From contig JAFDVW010000028.1 in the NCBI GenBank assembly GCA_018268755.1, forward strand, positions 27,586 through 91,585: a stretch of DNA of 64,000 nucleotides, in the 5' to 3' direction. Each line of letters starts with the position of its first letter. Positions within the stretch are counted from its first letter, which is position 1. Below are positions 17,396-26,543 of this stretch, piece by piece. The position numbers and the translations under genes are program-made. This DNA is from Acidobacteriota bacterium (GTDB taxonomy: Bacteria; Acidobacteriota; Terriglobia; Terriglobales; Acidobacteriaceae). The notes below the pieces were generated by a model that had not been told where the DNA came from, ran no database searches, and saw only the letters and a list, made by a program, of their open reading frames with translations.

Positions 17396-17405
17396 GAGAA
17401 CTCTT

Positions 17406-18251
17406 ATGACCCACCTCTCCCGCCGTTCTTTTCTAGCCATGTCCACCCTGGCGCCATTTGCCCTGCGGGCCGGGGCCGCCGCGAAGAAGATCCCTGCCGG
17501 CATCGAGATGTACTCTGTCCGCGAGGAGTTGCAGAAAGACCCGGAAGCAACCGTGCGGGCGATCGCCAAGATGGGCTACGAAGGGGTGGAATTTTACGCA
17601 CCCTATTTTGAGTGGAGCGAGGGCCAAACCAAAAAAATGCGCCGGCTGCTCGACGATCTGGGCATCCGCTGCTTCTCCACCCACAACGACAGCTCTTACG
17701 TGAAAGCGGAGAATATCAACCGCGCGCGCGACCTGAACCTGATTCTGGGAAGCCACTATGTGGTGGTGGCCAGCGCCCAAGCCAAGCCGGGCCCGGATGG
17801 CTGGCTGGCCGTGGCCGAGTTGTTAAACTCCGCCGCCGATCAGCTGGAGGCCTCCGGCCTCAAGACCGGATACCACAACCACGAAACCGAGTTCACCGCA
17901 GTAGACGGACAGCGTCCCATGGAAATTCTGGCCAAGCACACCAAGCCTTCGGTGGTGTTGCAGCTGGACGTGGGCACGTGCCTCGCGGCAGGTAGCGACC
18001 CGGCAGCCTGGATCCAGGCCAACCCCGGCCGGATCCGCTCCTTGCATTTAAAAGATTGGTCGCCTGATCCGGCGAAAGGATTCAAAGTCCTCTTCGGCGA
18101 AGGCGCCGCCGATTGGAAAGGCATCTTCGCTGCGGCCGAATCCAGCGGCGGCGTCGAATACTATCTGCTGGAACAGGAGGGCAGCCGCTACTCCGAATTG
18201 GAGACCGCGCAAGTGTGCCTCAAGGCCTTCCGCGCTAAGCATACGAGCTGA
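17406..18251 (+). CDS. Tat-exported sugar phosphate isomerase/epimerase-like TIM-barrel protein
   Basis: 281 residues from the ATG at 17406, with AGGAG at 17394-17398. The N-terminus has a Tat motif (SRRSFLAMSTLAPFALRAGA). The rest is an AP-endonuclease-2/xylose-isomerase-like barrel: MYSVREELQKDPEATV, MGYEGVEFY, FSTHNDS, GYHNHETEF, LQLDVGTCLAAG, IRSLHLKDW and LLEQEG, with His, Glu and Asp of a divalent-metal site. The substrate is unknown; Acidobacteria have many such exported paralogues linked to sugar metabolism. It is co-transcribed with the nucleoside hydrolase, suggesting it acts on the released ribose or a related sugar, which is inference. Confidence 0.85.
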   Translation: MTHLSRRSFLAMSTLAPFALRAGAAAKKIPAGIEMYSVREELQKDPEATVRAIAKMGYEGVEFYAPYFEWSEGQTKKMRRLLDDLGIRCFSTHNDSSYVKAENINRARDLNLILGSHYVVVASAQAKPGPDGWLAVAELLNSAADQLEASGLKTGYHNHETEFTAVDGQRPMEILAKHTKPSVVLQLDVGTCLAAGSDPAAWIQANPGRIRSLHLKDWSPDPAKGFKVLFGEGAADWKGIFAAAESSGGVEYYLLEQEGSRYSELETAQVCLKAFRAKHTS

Positions 18252-18378
18252 CACGCCGTTGGATCCGCCGGGTGCGCGTGATTCTGGTTTTCCAATTTTC
18301 GGACATTGCCTGGTTGGGCTTGGCCTTTCCCGCAAAAATCTGCTTAAATCGCAGTAAGTCTTTGTCAGGCCTTGATTC

Positions 18379-19116
18379 GTGATCGACATTCATAACCACA
18401 TTCTTCCGGAAGTTGACGATGGGGCAAAAACCTGGGAGGTAGCCCTGGAAATGTGCCGCATGGCCGTCGCCGACGGCATTCGCCACATGATTGCCACGCC
18501 CCACGCCAATGATCGCTATCACTACGACCGGCCATATTTGCAGGGGGTCCTCGACCAGCTCCAGGAACGCATGGGCGGCACCTTGCGGCTGGGACTGGGC
18601 TGCGACTTCCATCTTTCCTACGAAAACCTGCAAGACGCGTTGCTCACTCCGGAAAAGTATTGCATCGAGGGGACCCGCTACCTTCTGGTGGAGCTGAGCA
18701 ATTACAGTGTGCCGGCGCAGATCACGGAGTGCTATTCCCAGCTGGGCGATAAGGGCATTGTGCCCATTCTCACCCATCCCGAGCGCAACCCAATTCTGCA
18801 ACAGAATATGCAGCGCGTGATTGAGTGGGTGCAGCAGGGATGCATCGTGCAAGTGACGGCTTCCGCCATCACCGGGGGCTGGGGCGAACGGGCCTGGAAC
18901 GCGGCACAATGGCTGCTGAAGAGGAATGCGGTGCACGTCCTGGCCAGCGACGCGCATGACACCAAACACCGTCCGCCTGGACTTTCGGCAGCGCGCGAGG
19001 AAGTGGCCGATCTCTACGGGCAAGAAGTGGCCCAGGCGCTGGTCGACGATAACCCGCGGGCCATCGTGGAAGCCAAACCGCTTCCCTATTTCCCTGATCC
19101 TGTGGTGAAGGCGTAA
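18379..19116 (+). CDS. PHP-family tyrosine phosphatase-like protein (CpsB/YwqE type)
   Basis: 245 residues from a GTG at 18379. Metal-binding motifs of the PHP barrel are intact: DIHNHILPEVDDGA, MIATPHAN, GCDFHLSYEN, LTHPERNP and LASDAHD. Relatives are Mn-dependent phosphatases that dephosphorylate bacterial tyrosine kinases controlling capsule or exopolysaccharide length. No kinase or polysaccharide gene is nearby here, so the partner is elsewhere or the substrate differs. Its stop is only 4 bp from the convergent peptidoglycan-binding gene. Confidence 0.88.
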   Translation: MIDIHNHILPEVDDGAKTWEVALEMCRMAVADGIRHMIATPHANDRYHYDRPYLQGVLDQLQERMGGTLRLGLGCDFHLSYENLQDALLTPEKYCIEGTRYLLVELSNYSVPAQITECYSQLGDKGIVPILTHPERNPILQQNMQRVIEWVQQGCIVQVTASAITGGWGERAWNAAQWLLKRNAVHVLASDAHDTKHRPPGLSAAREEVADLYGQEVAQALVDDNPRAIVEAKPLPYFPDPVVKA

Positions 19117-19120
19117 GAGA

Positions 19121-19723
19121 CTATTGTGGCTGGTTTTGGGGCGGATCGGCCGGCACCAGGGTCTCTCCGGCCGGGGTGGAAACCGGCGCCACGGGAGTGG
19201 ACACGGGCGCGCCCATCGCGCTCTCCGGGTTCAAAAGGTGGTCGCGGCTGGGCCCCAGGCCCAACTTGATCAAGGCCCGGGAATCGGGAATGCTTTTGCT
19301 TTGCCAGCCATTGTCGGCTTGAAATTTCTCCATGGCTTTTTGCGAAGCAGGGTCCCAGGTGCCCGAAGGCTCTCCCTCCAGATAGTGCTCCCGGATCAAG
19401 GCGGCCTGAATTTCCCGCGCTCGCTGGGGATCGATATTTTGCTGTCCGCGAGAACGCCAGTTCTTAGCGGTCTTACGCGACTTCGATTTGTGGCTGGAGG
19501 ACTTTTTCCCTGTCTTGCTCGTCGGGGTGTGTTTGGACGATGTAGACCGGGTAGACCTCGTTTTGGGAGCGCTGGATTTCGCCGCCGGCTTCCGTGCCGC
19601 CGGCTTGGCGGCCGTCGAGGATTTGCTTGGGCTCTCCGCCGGCTGGGCGCAGCACAATGTGGCCGCCAGGCCCAGGACGAGCACGACCCCCACGCTCCGC
19701 ATTGGACTTGCCGTCAGGCGCAA
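19121..19723 (-). CDS. Secreted peptidoglycan-binding domain protein with Lys/Ser-rich linker
   Basis: 200 residues from a TTG at 19723 that has GAGG 7 nt upstream; an ATG at 19702 is an alternative. A signal peptide (VGVVLVLGLAATLCCAQ) is followed by a ~70-residue Ala/Lys/Ser/Thr-rich linker, then a PG_binding_1-like domain (REIQAALIREHYLEG, GTWDPASQKAMEKFQADNGW), then a Pro/Ala-rich tail. It probably anchors to the cell wall. It has no catalytic domain. It is convergent with the PHP phosphatase gene. Confidence 0.8.
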   Translation of the reverse strand: MRLTASPMRSVGVVLVLGLAATLCCAQPAESPSKSSTAAKPAARKPAAKSSAPKTRSTRSTSSKHTPTSKTGKKSSSHKSKSRKTAKNWRSRGQQNIDPQRAREIQAALIREHYLEGEPSGTWDPASQKAMEKFQADNGWQSKSIPDSRALIKLGLGPSRDHLLNPESAMGAPVSTPVAPVSTPAGETLVPADPPQNQPQ

Positions 19724-19865
19724 TCCTTCACCTCAAAAAGCACAAAACCCCAACCGGACAAATTGGGGGTCACGGCCTGGACAACCCGCCCACCTCCAGG
19801 ACCTGGCACTGAGTATCCCGTGATTTGGGTCTCCGCGCCAGTCCCAGAGGTGTAGGGTCTGCCGG

Positions 19866-21437
19866 TTACGGAAGTGTTCCTGCCAGAAAGATGGTGCCGT
19901 CCTGCCGTCCGGCCCCACGGGGACGGACCAGGAAAACCACGTCCTGCCCGCTCTTCAGCGAGGATTGGATGCGGCCGAAGTCATCTTCACTGTTCACCGG
20001 CTGCTTATTGATCTCCAGGATCACGTCGCCGCGGCTCAGTCCGATGTCTTCCGCGAAGGTGCCGGACTTCACATCCTGCACCATCACGCCCTTGCCGGCC
20101 GGAATGTCCAGGCGGTCGGCAATATCGGGGGAGACGGCCCGCACGGTGATGCCGACCTTGCTCTCTTTCGGCGCCTCGTCTTCTCCGCCTTCCTCGTCGT
20201 CACCCAGTTTGGCGGCAAAGAGTTTGGCGCGATCGGCGATGATGACGGTCGTATCCTGTTGCTTGTTATTGCGGACGAAGCCGATTTTGGCTTTAGAACC
20301 CGGCTTGCGCCCGGCAATATCGGCCACCAGCTCGTCGCCGTTTTTGACGTCCTTGCCATCAATCGACTTGATGGTGTCGCCGACTTTCAAGCCCGCCTGT
20401 TCCGCCGGGCTGCCCGCCACGACGTTCGAGATGGTCACACCTGCGCCATACACGCGCGCAATGGCCGGGTTCTCCTGTGCACTGAACTCAATACCGATGG
20501 AGCCACGCGCCACCCGGTGCTCGGGCCCGATCAGCTGGTTGTATACCGAGACCACGGTGTTGGAAGGCAGAGCGAAACCGACGCCGGCATAAGCATTGGT
20601 GTCAGTCAAAATCGCGGTATTGATGCCGATGACTTCGCCGGCCATATTGACCAGCGGACCGCCGGAGTTTCCTGGATTGATGGCGGCATCGGTCTGAATA
20701 AAGGACTGAAACTGACGGCGGGGAACAATATTGCGCCCTTTGGCGGAGACAATGCCGGCTGTGACCGTTTCCTGCAAGCCAAAGGGACTGCCAATCGCCA
20801 GCACCCAATCACCTACCTGCATGCCGTCGGAGTTGCCCAGCTTGGCCACCGGCAGGGCATGGTCGACATCAATCTTAATGACGGCCAAATCGGTTTCCTG
20901 ATCGCTGCCAATCACTTTGGCGTCATGCAGCACGCCCGGCGGGTCATCCTGCAGCTTCACCCGGATGCGGTCCGCCTTCTCCACCACATGGCGATTGGTC
21001 ACGATGTAGCCTTTGGCATCCACAATGACCCCCGAACCCAGGGACCGCTCCTTGATCGGCCCGCTATTCTGCGGCCCGCCAAAAAAGCGGTCGAAGAAGT
21101 CATCGAAGGGATTCTGATCGGGGTCTTGTCCCTGCCCTTGCCCCTGTCCGGGCCGGGCCCGGCGGCGGGGAGCGGGTTTGACCACCGACTCGGTATTAAT
21201 GTTCACCACGCTCGGTTCCAGCTGTTTGGAAATGTTCACAAACTGGTTGGAAAGCTGTTGCGGCGAAGGAACGGTCAGCGGCGTGGCATCCGAGCCTCTC
21301 TTCTCTTGTCCCTTGACGCTGTTGGAGACCACGGTGCCAATCAGAATGCCTACCGTCAGAGTGGCCAGAATGGTGAGGGAATACACCAGGCGATTGGCCT
21401 TAAAACGTCCCCAAAAAGCGCTCGCGCGCGCAGTCAT
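19866..21437 (-). CDS. htrA: HtrA/DegP-type periplasmic serine protease
   Basis: 523 residues. One N-terminal membrane segment (about 18-38), a Gln/Gly-rich linker (GQGQGQGQ, about 97-104), then a trypsin-like domain with H150 (TNRHVVE), D183 (ETDLAVIKI) and S258 (NPGNSGGPL). Two PDZ domains follow (about 310-400 and 430-515). The family degrades or refolds misfolded envelope proteins. The start ATG at 21437 has a good GGAGGA SD. The single membrane anchor is more like DegS/HtrA than soluble DegP, but two PDZ domains are present. Confidence 0.95.
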   Translation of the reverse strand: MTARASAFWGRFKANRLVYSLTILATLTVGILIGTVVSNSVKGQEKRGSDATPLTVPSPQQLSNQFVNISKQLEPSVVNINTESVVKPAPRRRARPGQGQGQGQDPDQNPFDDFFDRFFGGPQNSGPIKERSLGSGVIVDAKGYIVTNRHVVEKADRIRVKLQDDPPGVLHDAKVIGSDQETDLAVIKIDVDHALPVAKLGNSDGMQVGDWVLAIGSPFGLQETVTAGIVSAKGRNIVPRRQFQSFIQTDAAINPGNSGGPLVNMAGEVIGINTAILTDTNAYAGVGFALPSNTVVSVYNQLIGPEHRVARGSIGIEFSAQENPAIARVYGAGVTISNVVAGSPAEQAGLKVGDTIKSIDGKDVKNGDELVADIAGRKPGSKAKIGFVRNNKQQDTTVIIADRAKLFAAKLGDDEEGGEDEAPKESKVGITVRAVSPDIADRLDIPAGKGVMVQDVKSGTFAEDIGLSRGDVILEINKQPVNSEDDFGRIQSSLKSGQDVVFLVRPRGAGRQDGTIFLAGTLP

Positions 21438-21577
21438 AATTGTGTATTCCTCCGGGAAATACCACCTCGAACTCGTAAATTATACCTAAGCGCTACTCCG
21501 GGCGGGGTATACGAGGCCTGGGGTGAACGTCCTCTGAAGTTAGACGCAAGACGGGGCAAAAATGTTGCGGCGGCTTT

Positions 21578-22534
21578 TCAGGGCTGGGGCACGGACTGGT
21601 TCAGCTCTCGCGCACCCTCGGCCGGGACCGCGGCATGGTCGGCGGAAACCCCCAGCGATTCGCTGCTGCCCTTCTGTTCAGCGATCAGGACACCGCCCAG
21701 GACGCAGAGCGCCCCCATCCCGGCGCGCATTCCCAGACGCTCTCCCAGAAACACAAACGACGTGGCCCAGGCAAAAACCGGCTCCAGGGAAAAGATAAGC
21801 GCGGTGTGGGTAGGAGGCGTGAATTGCTGGGCCCAGGCCTGCACCGCGAAGGCGAACGCCAGGCTCAGGCACCCGGTGATGGCGATGCCCCAAAACACCC
21901 GCGCCGACCACACCACGGAAACGTGCTCCCCGAGGGGGGAGGCAATGGCCATAAACGTGGCCGTGACCGCCACCTGCAAGATGGCAATCTGCTTCCAGCT
22001 GTGCCGCTGCGTGGCATGGCCCACCAGAATGATGTGGAAGGCAAAAACCACGGCCGCGCCTAAAGTCAGCAAGTCGCCCCGATTCATGCCGGCCAGACCC
22101 AGGCCTGTCCCCGGCGTGCTGGGCACCGTCAAAAGATATAAGCCGAGGAATGCGGAGGCGACCCCCATCGCACTCCAGCGGTTGATCCGCCGCTTCCAGA
22201 ACAGCGCCAGAAACACCGGCACCAGTACGATGGAGACGCCCGTCAGGAACGCGGATTTCGAGGGAGAGGTATATTTCAGACCAACCGTCTGAAAGCCATT
22301 TCCCAGGCAGAGGAAAATCCCCACCAGAAATCCCGCGCCCAGAGAGCGCATATCGATGCGCAAAAGTTCTTTGTAAAAAGCAGCGCTGAGCAGCACCGCC
22401 GCCAGCCCCATGCGCAGCGCGTTGAACAGCAGCGGCGAGATGTCGGCCAGCGCATTTTTGATGATGACGAAATTCGTCCCCCAGATGAGGGTGACGAATA
22501 CCAACAACAAATGCGCTTTGAGCGAGCGGGACAC
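21578..22534 (-). CDS. EamA (DMT superfamily) permease
   Basis: 318 residues from a GTG at 22534. Ten hydrophobic segments in two EamA repeats are visible (LLLVFVTLIWGTNFVIIK, RMGLAAVLLSAAFYKE; second repeat GDLLTLGAAVVFAFHIILVG, SLEPVFAWATSFVFLGE). Family members export amino acids or other metabolites, or import nucleotide sugars; the substrate cannot be told. The C-terminal 30 residues are a hydrophilic cytoplasmic tail. It lies upstream of htrA on the same strand but with a 140-bp gap. Confidence 0.88.
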   Translation of the reverse strand: MSRSLKAHLLLVFVTLIWGTNFVIIKNALADISPLLFNALRMGLAAVLLSAAFYKELLRIDMRSLGAGFLVGIFLCLGNGFQTVGLKYTSPSKSAFLTGVSIVLVPVFLALFWKRRINRWSAMGVASAFLGLYLLTVPSTPGTGLGLAGMNRGDLLTLGAAVVFAFHIILVGHATQRHSWKQIAILQVAVTATFMAIASPLGEHVSVVWSARVFWGIAITGCLSLAFAFAVQAWAQQFTPPTHTALIFSLEPVFAWATSFVFLGERLGMRAGMGALCVLGGVLIAEQKGSSESLGVSADHAAVPAEGARELNQSVPQP

Positions 22535-22606
22535 GGTGACTACAGATTAGCAGTCCACCTGGCCGCTAAGGGTTCTTAGCTAAGTTCCCGTGGCAAGAGG
22601 GCCAGG

Positions 22607-22644
22607 ACAAAAAATTAGGAGGCAGGTCAAGGCGCCTGCCTCCT
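22607..22644 (-). terminator. Intrinsic terminator after the CRTAC1 cassette
   Basis: On the minus strand a perfect 10-bp stem AGGAGGCAGG/CCTGCCTCCT (22635-22644 with 22617-22626) is followed by AATTTTTTG. It lies about 150 bp after the CRTAC1 stop (22793) and closes the kinase-regulator-CRTAC1 operon. The rest of the 22535-22792 gap holds no gene. Confidence 0.85.
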
Positions 22645-22792
22645 TTGTGGGGTAAACTCCTCAGTTACGGGCCGGAGAGCGCCGAGGTATGAGGACTTTG
22701 AATTGGCGCTAAATTAAAGGGAAATCCAAAAGCACGCAATACTGTAAAAATATTACGGGAAATGGGGGCTTTTCCGGCCGCTGAAAGCCGCG

Positions 22793-24499
22793 TTAAAAGC
22801 CGCTCTGCGGGCTGATTCCCTTGCCTTCCACCAGGTGGTAAGCCCGGCCGGCCGCCAGGTTCTTGTGCTCTTCCGTCGCCCCATTCGGCCAGCGCACCAG
22901 CACCCGCTCAATCTTGTCTTGTTTGCCTAATCCAAAGGTCACGGGGAGTTCCGACTGCGACAGATAGCTGGATCCGCCCTTCACCAGGCGCGACTGCTGC
23001 ATCCCGTTGTAGAAAATCTGCACCGTGGCGCCGATGGCGTCGCGATTGGATTTCGTCCCCGTGAGCTGGAATCGGATACTCCGGTTGCCGGCGGATTGAT
23101 CGTTGCGATAGAGAAATGCCGCGCCATTGTTGGTGGTGAGCAGCAGGTCGAGATCGCCATCGCGGTCAAAGTCGCCATAGGCCAGACCGCGCCCCACTTT
23201 GGGCTGCGCGAAAGCGCCGCCCACGCCGGCGGCCACGTCGCGGAACTTCCCGCTCCCGTCATTCAGAAACAGCTGCGGCGGCTGCGCGTAGCCGACGTTG
23301 CCGCGGATGTTGCGCACCGTCTCATCAATGTGGCCATTGGCCACGGCCAGGTCCAGCCAGCCGTCGAGGTCGGCATCAAAGAAAACACACCCAAATCCCA
23401 GCTTGTCCTTGGACGCCTGCCCGACTCCGCCGGGCATCGCCACATCCACATAGTCGCCCTTCCCGGTGACTTGATACAGGCCGATCATTTCGTTGTCGAA
23501 GTTGGTGATGGCCACGCCGGGATTGCCGGAGTTGCGATAGTCAGCGACATCCACGCCCATGCCGGCCCGGGCCTTCCCCTCGGCGCTGAAAGCAATGCCC
23601 GCCTCCACCGCGACATCTTTGAAGGTCCCGTTGTGCTGGTTGCGGTAAAGCTTGTTGGGCTGGGTGTCGTTGGCCACCAGCAAATCCGGCCAGCCGTCCT
23701 GGTCATAATCCAGCATGGCCACGCCGAGAGATTTCGAGCTGCTGTCGAAAATGCCGCTGCGCGCCGTCACATCCTCGAAGCTGCCATCGCCGCGATTGTG
23801 AAAGAGCCAGCAGGTCTCGCCGCGATAAGCTTCCGGCGTGCAATAGGACTTGTGTTTGCCGTCCAGGCTGCAAAATACGTCGTGCTCCGGCGACCACTTC
23901 ACGTAATTGCAGACGAAAAGATCGAGCAGCCCGTCCCGGTCATAGTCAAACCAGAGAGCGGAGGTGCTGAGCGTCTCGCGTCCCGCCAGCCCGCTGGCCT
24001 TGGTGGCGTCCACAAATGTGCCCTTGCCGGTGTTGCGGAACAGGCGGTTCTGGCCCACGCAGGTGATGTAGAGATCAGGAAAACCGTCGTTGTTATAGTC
24101 TCCGACGGCGACGCCCATGCCGTACATCTCGATGTCGAGTCCGGCGGCGCGGGTGACGTCGCTGAACGTGCCGTTGCGATTGTTGCGATACAGCTTCAAG
24201 GTGCTGCGCTGGCGCTTGTGACCGGCCCAGTCCATCCCGTTGATCAACAGAATGTCCTGCCAGCCGTCGCCGTCGTAATCCAGAAATGCGCAGCCCGAAC
24301 CCAGCGTTTCCGGCAGGAACTTTCCGCCGAAGGCCCCGCTGTTATGCAGGAAGTGAATGCCGGCGGAAGTGGTGACATCGGTAAAGTGGAATCCCAGCGC
24401 GGGGTTTGGCGCAGCCCGGGCCACCCGCGGGTCCCATAAGGAGAGGGCGGGCGCCGCGGCCAGGCCCGCCAGGTTCCGCAAAAATGCGCGGCGATTCAC
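22793..24499 (-). CDS. CRTAC1-like FG-GAP/VCBS beta-propeller protein with ASPIC/UnbV domain, Tat-exported
   Basis: 568 residues from a GTG at 24499. A Tat signal (NRRAFLRNLAGLAAAPALS) is followed by at least seven VCBS/FG-GAP repeats with Ca-binding loops (DYDGDGWQD, DYNNDGFPD, DYDRDGLLD, DYDQDGWPD, DADLDGWLD, DFDRDGDLD), which form an integrin-like beta-propeller. The ASPIC/UnbV module lies at the end (IRFQLTGTKSNRDAIGATVQ, GLGKQDKIERVLVRWPNGAT). Function is unknown; members are exported and proposed to bind ligands or cell surfaces. The GTGA overlap with the regulator gene shows strict co-translation, which is unusual for this family. Confidence 0.9.
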   Translation of the reverse strand: MNRRAFLRNLAGLAAAPALSLWDPRVARAAPNPALGFHFTDVTTSAGIHFLHNSGAFGGKFLPETLGSGCAFLDYDGDGWQDILLINGMDWAGHKRQRSTLKLYRNNRNGTFSDVTRAAGLDIEMYGMGVAVGDYNNDGFPDLYITCVGQNRLFRNTGKGTFVDATKASGLAGRETLSTSALWFDYDRDGLLDLFVCNYVKWSPEHDVFCSLDGKHKSYCTPEAYRGETCWLFHNRGDGSFEDVTARSGIFDSSSKSLGVAMLDYDQDGWPDLLVANDTQPNKLYRNQHNGTFKDVAVEAGIAFSAEGKARAGMGVDVADYRNSGNPGVAITNFDNEMIGLYQVTGKGDYVDVAMPGGVGQASKDKLGFGCVFFDADLDGWLDLAVANGHIDETVRNIRGNVGYAQPPQLFLNDGSGKFRDVAAGVGGAFAQPKVGRGLAYGDFDRDGDLDLLLTTNNGAAFLYRNDQSAGNRSIRFQLTGTKSNRDAIGATVQIFYNGMQQSRLVKGGSSYLSQSELPVTFGLGKQDKIERVLVRWPNGATEEHKNLAAGRAYHLVEGKGISPQSGF

Positions 24500-25125
24500 G
24501 GGATCGACACCAGCCCATTGCGAATGGCATAGACCACCAGTTCCGCGGTCTTGTGAATGCCAAGCGCGTCCATGATGTTGGCGCGGTGCACGGCGACGGT
24601 ATTGACGCTCAGATCGAGCTGCGCGGCAATTTCCTTGTTGGATTTCCCATCCACGATAAATTGCAAGATTTCCAGTTCGCGCGGGGTGAGCCCATAGTCG
24701 CGCTCGCCTTTGAGGTTCTCGGCCTGGGCCAGTTGCGGGTCAAGCACGGTCTCGCCCGCCGCCACTTTGCGCACCGCCGCGCCCAGATCCAGGTCCATGG
24801 CGTTTTTCAGGATGTAGCCGCGCGCTCCGGCCTCGAGCGCCTGCCGCACCAGGGTTTCTTCGGGATGCATGCTGAGCATCAGGATGCAGGCAGCGGGAGA
24901 TTTTTCCAGAATCTTGCGGGTGGCCTGCAAGCCGCTGATGCCGGGCAGAGCGCAATCCATCACAATCACCTGGGGTTGCAATTCCCCGGCCAGGCGCACC
25001 GCCTCTTCCCCATCGCTGGCCTCGCCGGCTATGGTGATGTCCGGTTCGTCTTCCAGGATGCGGCGAAACCCGCGCCGCACCAGGCTATGATCATCCACCA
25101 GCATGACGGAAATTTTATTCGGCAT
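24496..25125 (-). CDS. NarL/LuxR-family response regulator
   Basis: 209 residues. Receiver domain with the acidic pocket D11/D12, phospho-acceptor D57 (VIVMDCALPG), S85 and K107 (GYILKNAM). An LuxR-type helix-turn-helix follows at about 145-205 (LTPRELEILQFIVDGKSNKE, then LSVNTVAVHRANIMDALGIH). It should be phosphorylated by the kinase encoded just upstream, with which it overlaps by 11 bp; downstream it overlaps the CRTAC1 gene by 4 bp. Targets are unknown. Confidence 0.95.
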   Translation of the reverse strand: MPNKISVMLVDDHSLVRRGFRRILEDEPDITIAGEASDGEEAVRLAGELQPQVIVMDCALPGISGLQATRKILEKSPAACILMLSMHPEETLVRQALEAGARGYILKNAMDLDLGAAVRKVAAGETVLDPQLAQAENLKGERDYGLTPRELEILQFIVDGKSNKEIAAQLDLSVNTVAVHRANIMDALGIHKTAELVVYAIRNGLVSIP

Positions 25126-26473
25126 GTGCTTCCGGCTTCTCCCGTGGGACCTTTAACCGTACCAGCGTTCCACTTCCGTTGGGATGCAGAAACTGAATGC
25201 TGCCTCCCAGCAACTCTGCGCGCTCGCGCATGGCCACCAGCCCGATGCCCTGGCGGGAAGATTTTTCCACGAAGCCCCGGCCCCGGTCCTCGACTTCCAC
25301 TTCCAGCGCCTCCGGCAAAAAACGCAGGCGCACCGCCGCTCCATTGGCCCCCGAGTGGCGCGTGACGTTGTTCAGCGCTTCCTGCACCACGCGATACACA
25401 TGCACCGCATGGTTCCCGCTCACCGGGAAGGACGCGCCGGATTTTTCATAGGATATGCCAATTCCCGCCTGCCGTTCCACGGTGGGTAAATACCAATCGA
25501 GGGTACTCTCCAGGCCGGCTTCATCGAGCATGACCGGATGCAGCGCCTGGGAGAGCGTGCGTACGCTGTCCAGAGTCTTCTGCGTGATCTCGCGCACCTC
25601 CTGCAGGTCGGCGCGTAGCGGCGAGCCCTCGGGCAGTTGCGTGCCGGCGCGGCGCATCATGGCCCCGACGGCGGTCAGGATTTGCCCGAATTCATCATGC
25701 AATTCGCGCGACACATAGCGCAGCGTGGATTCCTGGGTGGCGATCAACTTTTGCGCCAGATCGCTGCGCTGCTCAGAAAGCGTGGCCAGTTGCGCAAAAA
25801 GCTGACGGTTGGCGCGAATGAGATACAAGCTGGTGAACACGATGGCCACCAGCGTCGCCCCCAGAAACAGATACACCTGTTTGCCCACGCGATTGTAGAT
25901 GTCGGCAATCTGCTGCGCTGCCTGCTCTTCGCTCTCGTTGTTTTGCACCAGCAGGCGGGCCACTGCCGTGTTCAGCGCAGCTTGCCGCGCCTGCAAAGTC
26001 AGGCGGATTTGCGCCCGCGCTTCGTCTTCTTTGCCTTCCCGCGCCAGCGCGAAGGTACGGTCCACCGCGTCCCAGAACTGCATAAAGGAGTTGCCCAGAT
26101 ATTGCTGCTGCTCGGGAGTGCGGTCCGCCACCGCGACTTGCTTTTCCAGACGCAGCGCGTCATCCAGGTCCGCCCGCACCCGGTTAAATTGCGCCGACCA
26201 GGCGGTGAGCGGATAGGGTTCATCATTGTCCAGCATGTCGCGCATGGCCAGACCCAGCGAGTTCAGATCGTTCTGAATGCGCAGAAGCTGCAGGGAGTCC
26301 TTGCGGTTACGGTCCACCAGGTTGTTCTGCAAAGCGCGCAGGCCGGAAATCTGCCGCGAGATGTACCAGGAGTAGGCAACGACCGCGGTCAAAGTGATGA
26401 CCAGCCCGAGAATGAGCCCCGCCGTAGGCGAACGGCGTGATGCAGGTGGACGCGGCACGCAGAGAGCATACAT
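25115..26473 (-). CDS. NarX/DesK-type sensor histidine kinase
   Basis: 452 residues. Membrane segments at about 18-37 and 200-219 enclose a ~160-residue helical periplasmic sensor, rich in Gln and Arg, resembling a four-helix chemoreceptor-type bundle. There is no clear HAMP. The HisKA_3 phospho-acceptor is H259 (SRELHDEFGQIL); the ATPase domain has HVYRVVQEALNNVTRHS (N box), DRGRGF and GIGLVAMRERAELLGG. It phosphorylates the overlapping NarL-type regulator. No metal or nitrate-binding P-box is visible, so the signal is unknown. Confidence 0.93.
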   Translation of the reverse strand: MYALCVPRPPASRRSPTAGLILGLVITLTAVVAYSWYISRQISGLRALQNNLVDRNRKDSLQLLRIQNDLNSLGLAMRDMLDNDEPYPLTAWSAQFNRVRADLDDALRLEKQVAVADRTPEQQQYLGNSFMQFWDAVDRTFALAREGKEDEARAQIRLTLQARQAALNTAVARLLVQNNESEEQAAQQIADIYNRVGKQVYLFLGATLVAIVFTSLYLIRANRQLFAQLATLSEQRSDLAQKLIATQESTLRYVSRELHDEFGQILTAVGAMMRRAGTQLPEGSPLRADLQEVREITQKTLDSVRTLSQALHPVMLDEAGLESTLDWYLPTVERQAGIGISYEKSGASFPVSGNHAVHVYRVVQEALNNVTRHSGANGAAVRLRFLPEALEVEVEDRGRGFVEKSSRQGIGLVAMRERAELLGGSIQFLHPNGSGTLVRLKVPREKPEAHAE

Positions 26474-26543
26474 GGGAGATGCAGCAAAGTGCTACCCGCG
26501 CGCTGGTTTCACGATCCTAATTTATGCGTCTAATTGTTTTCCA

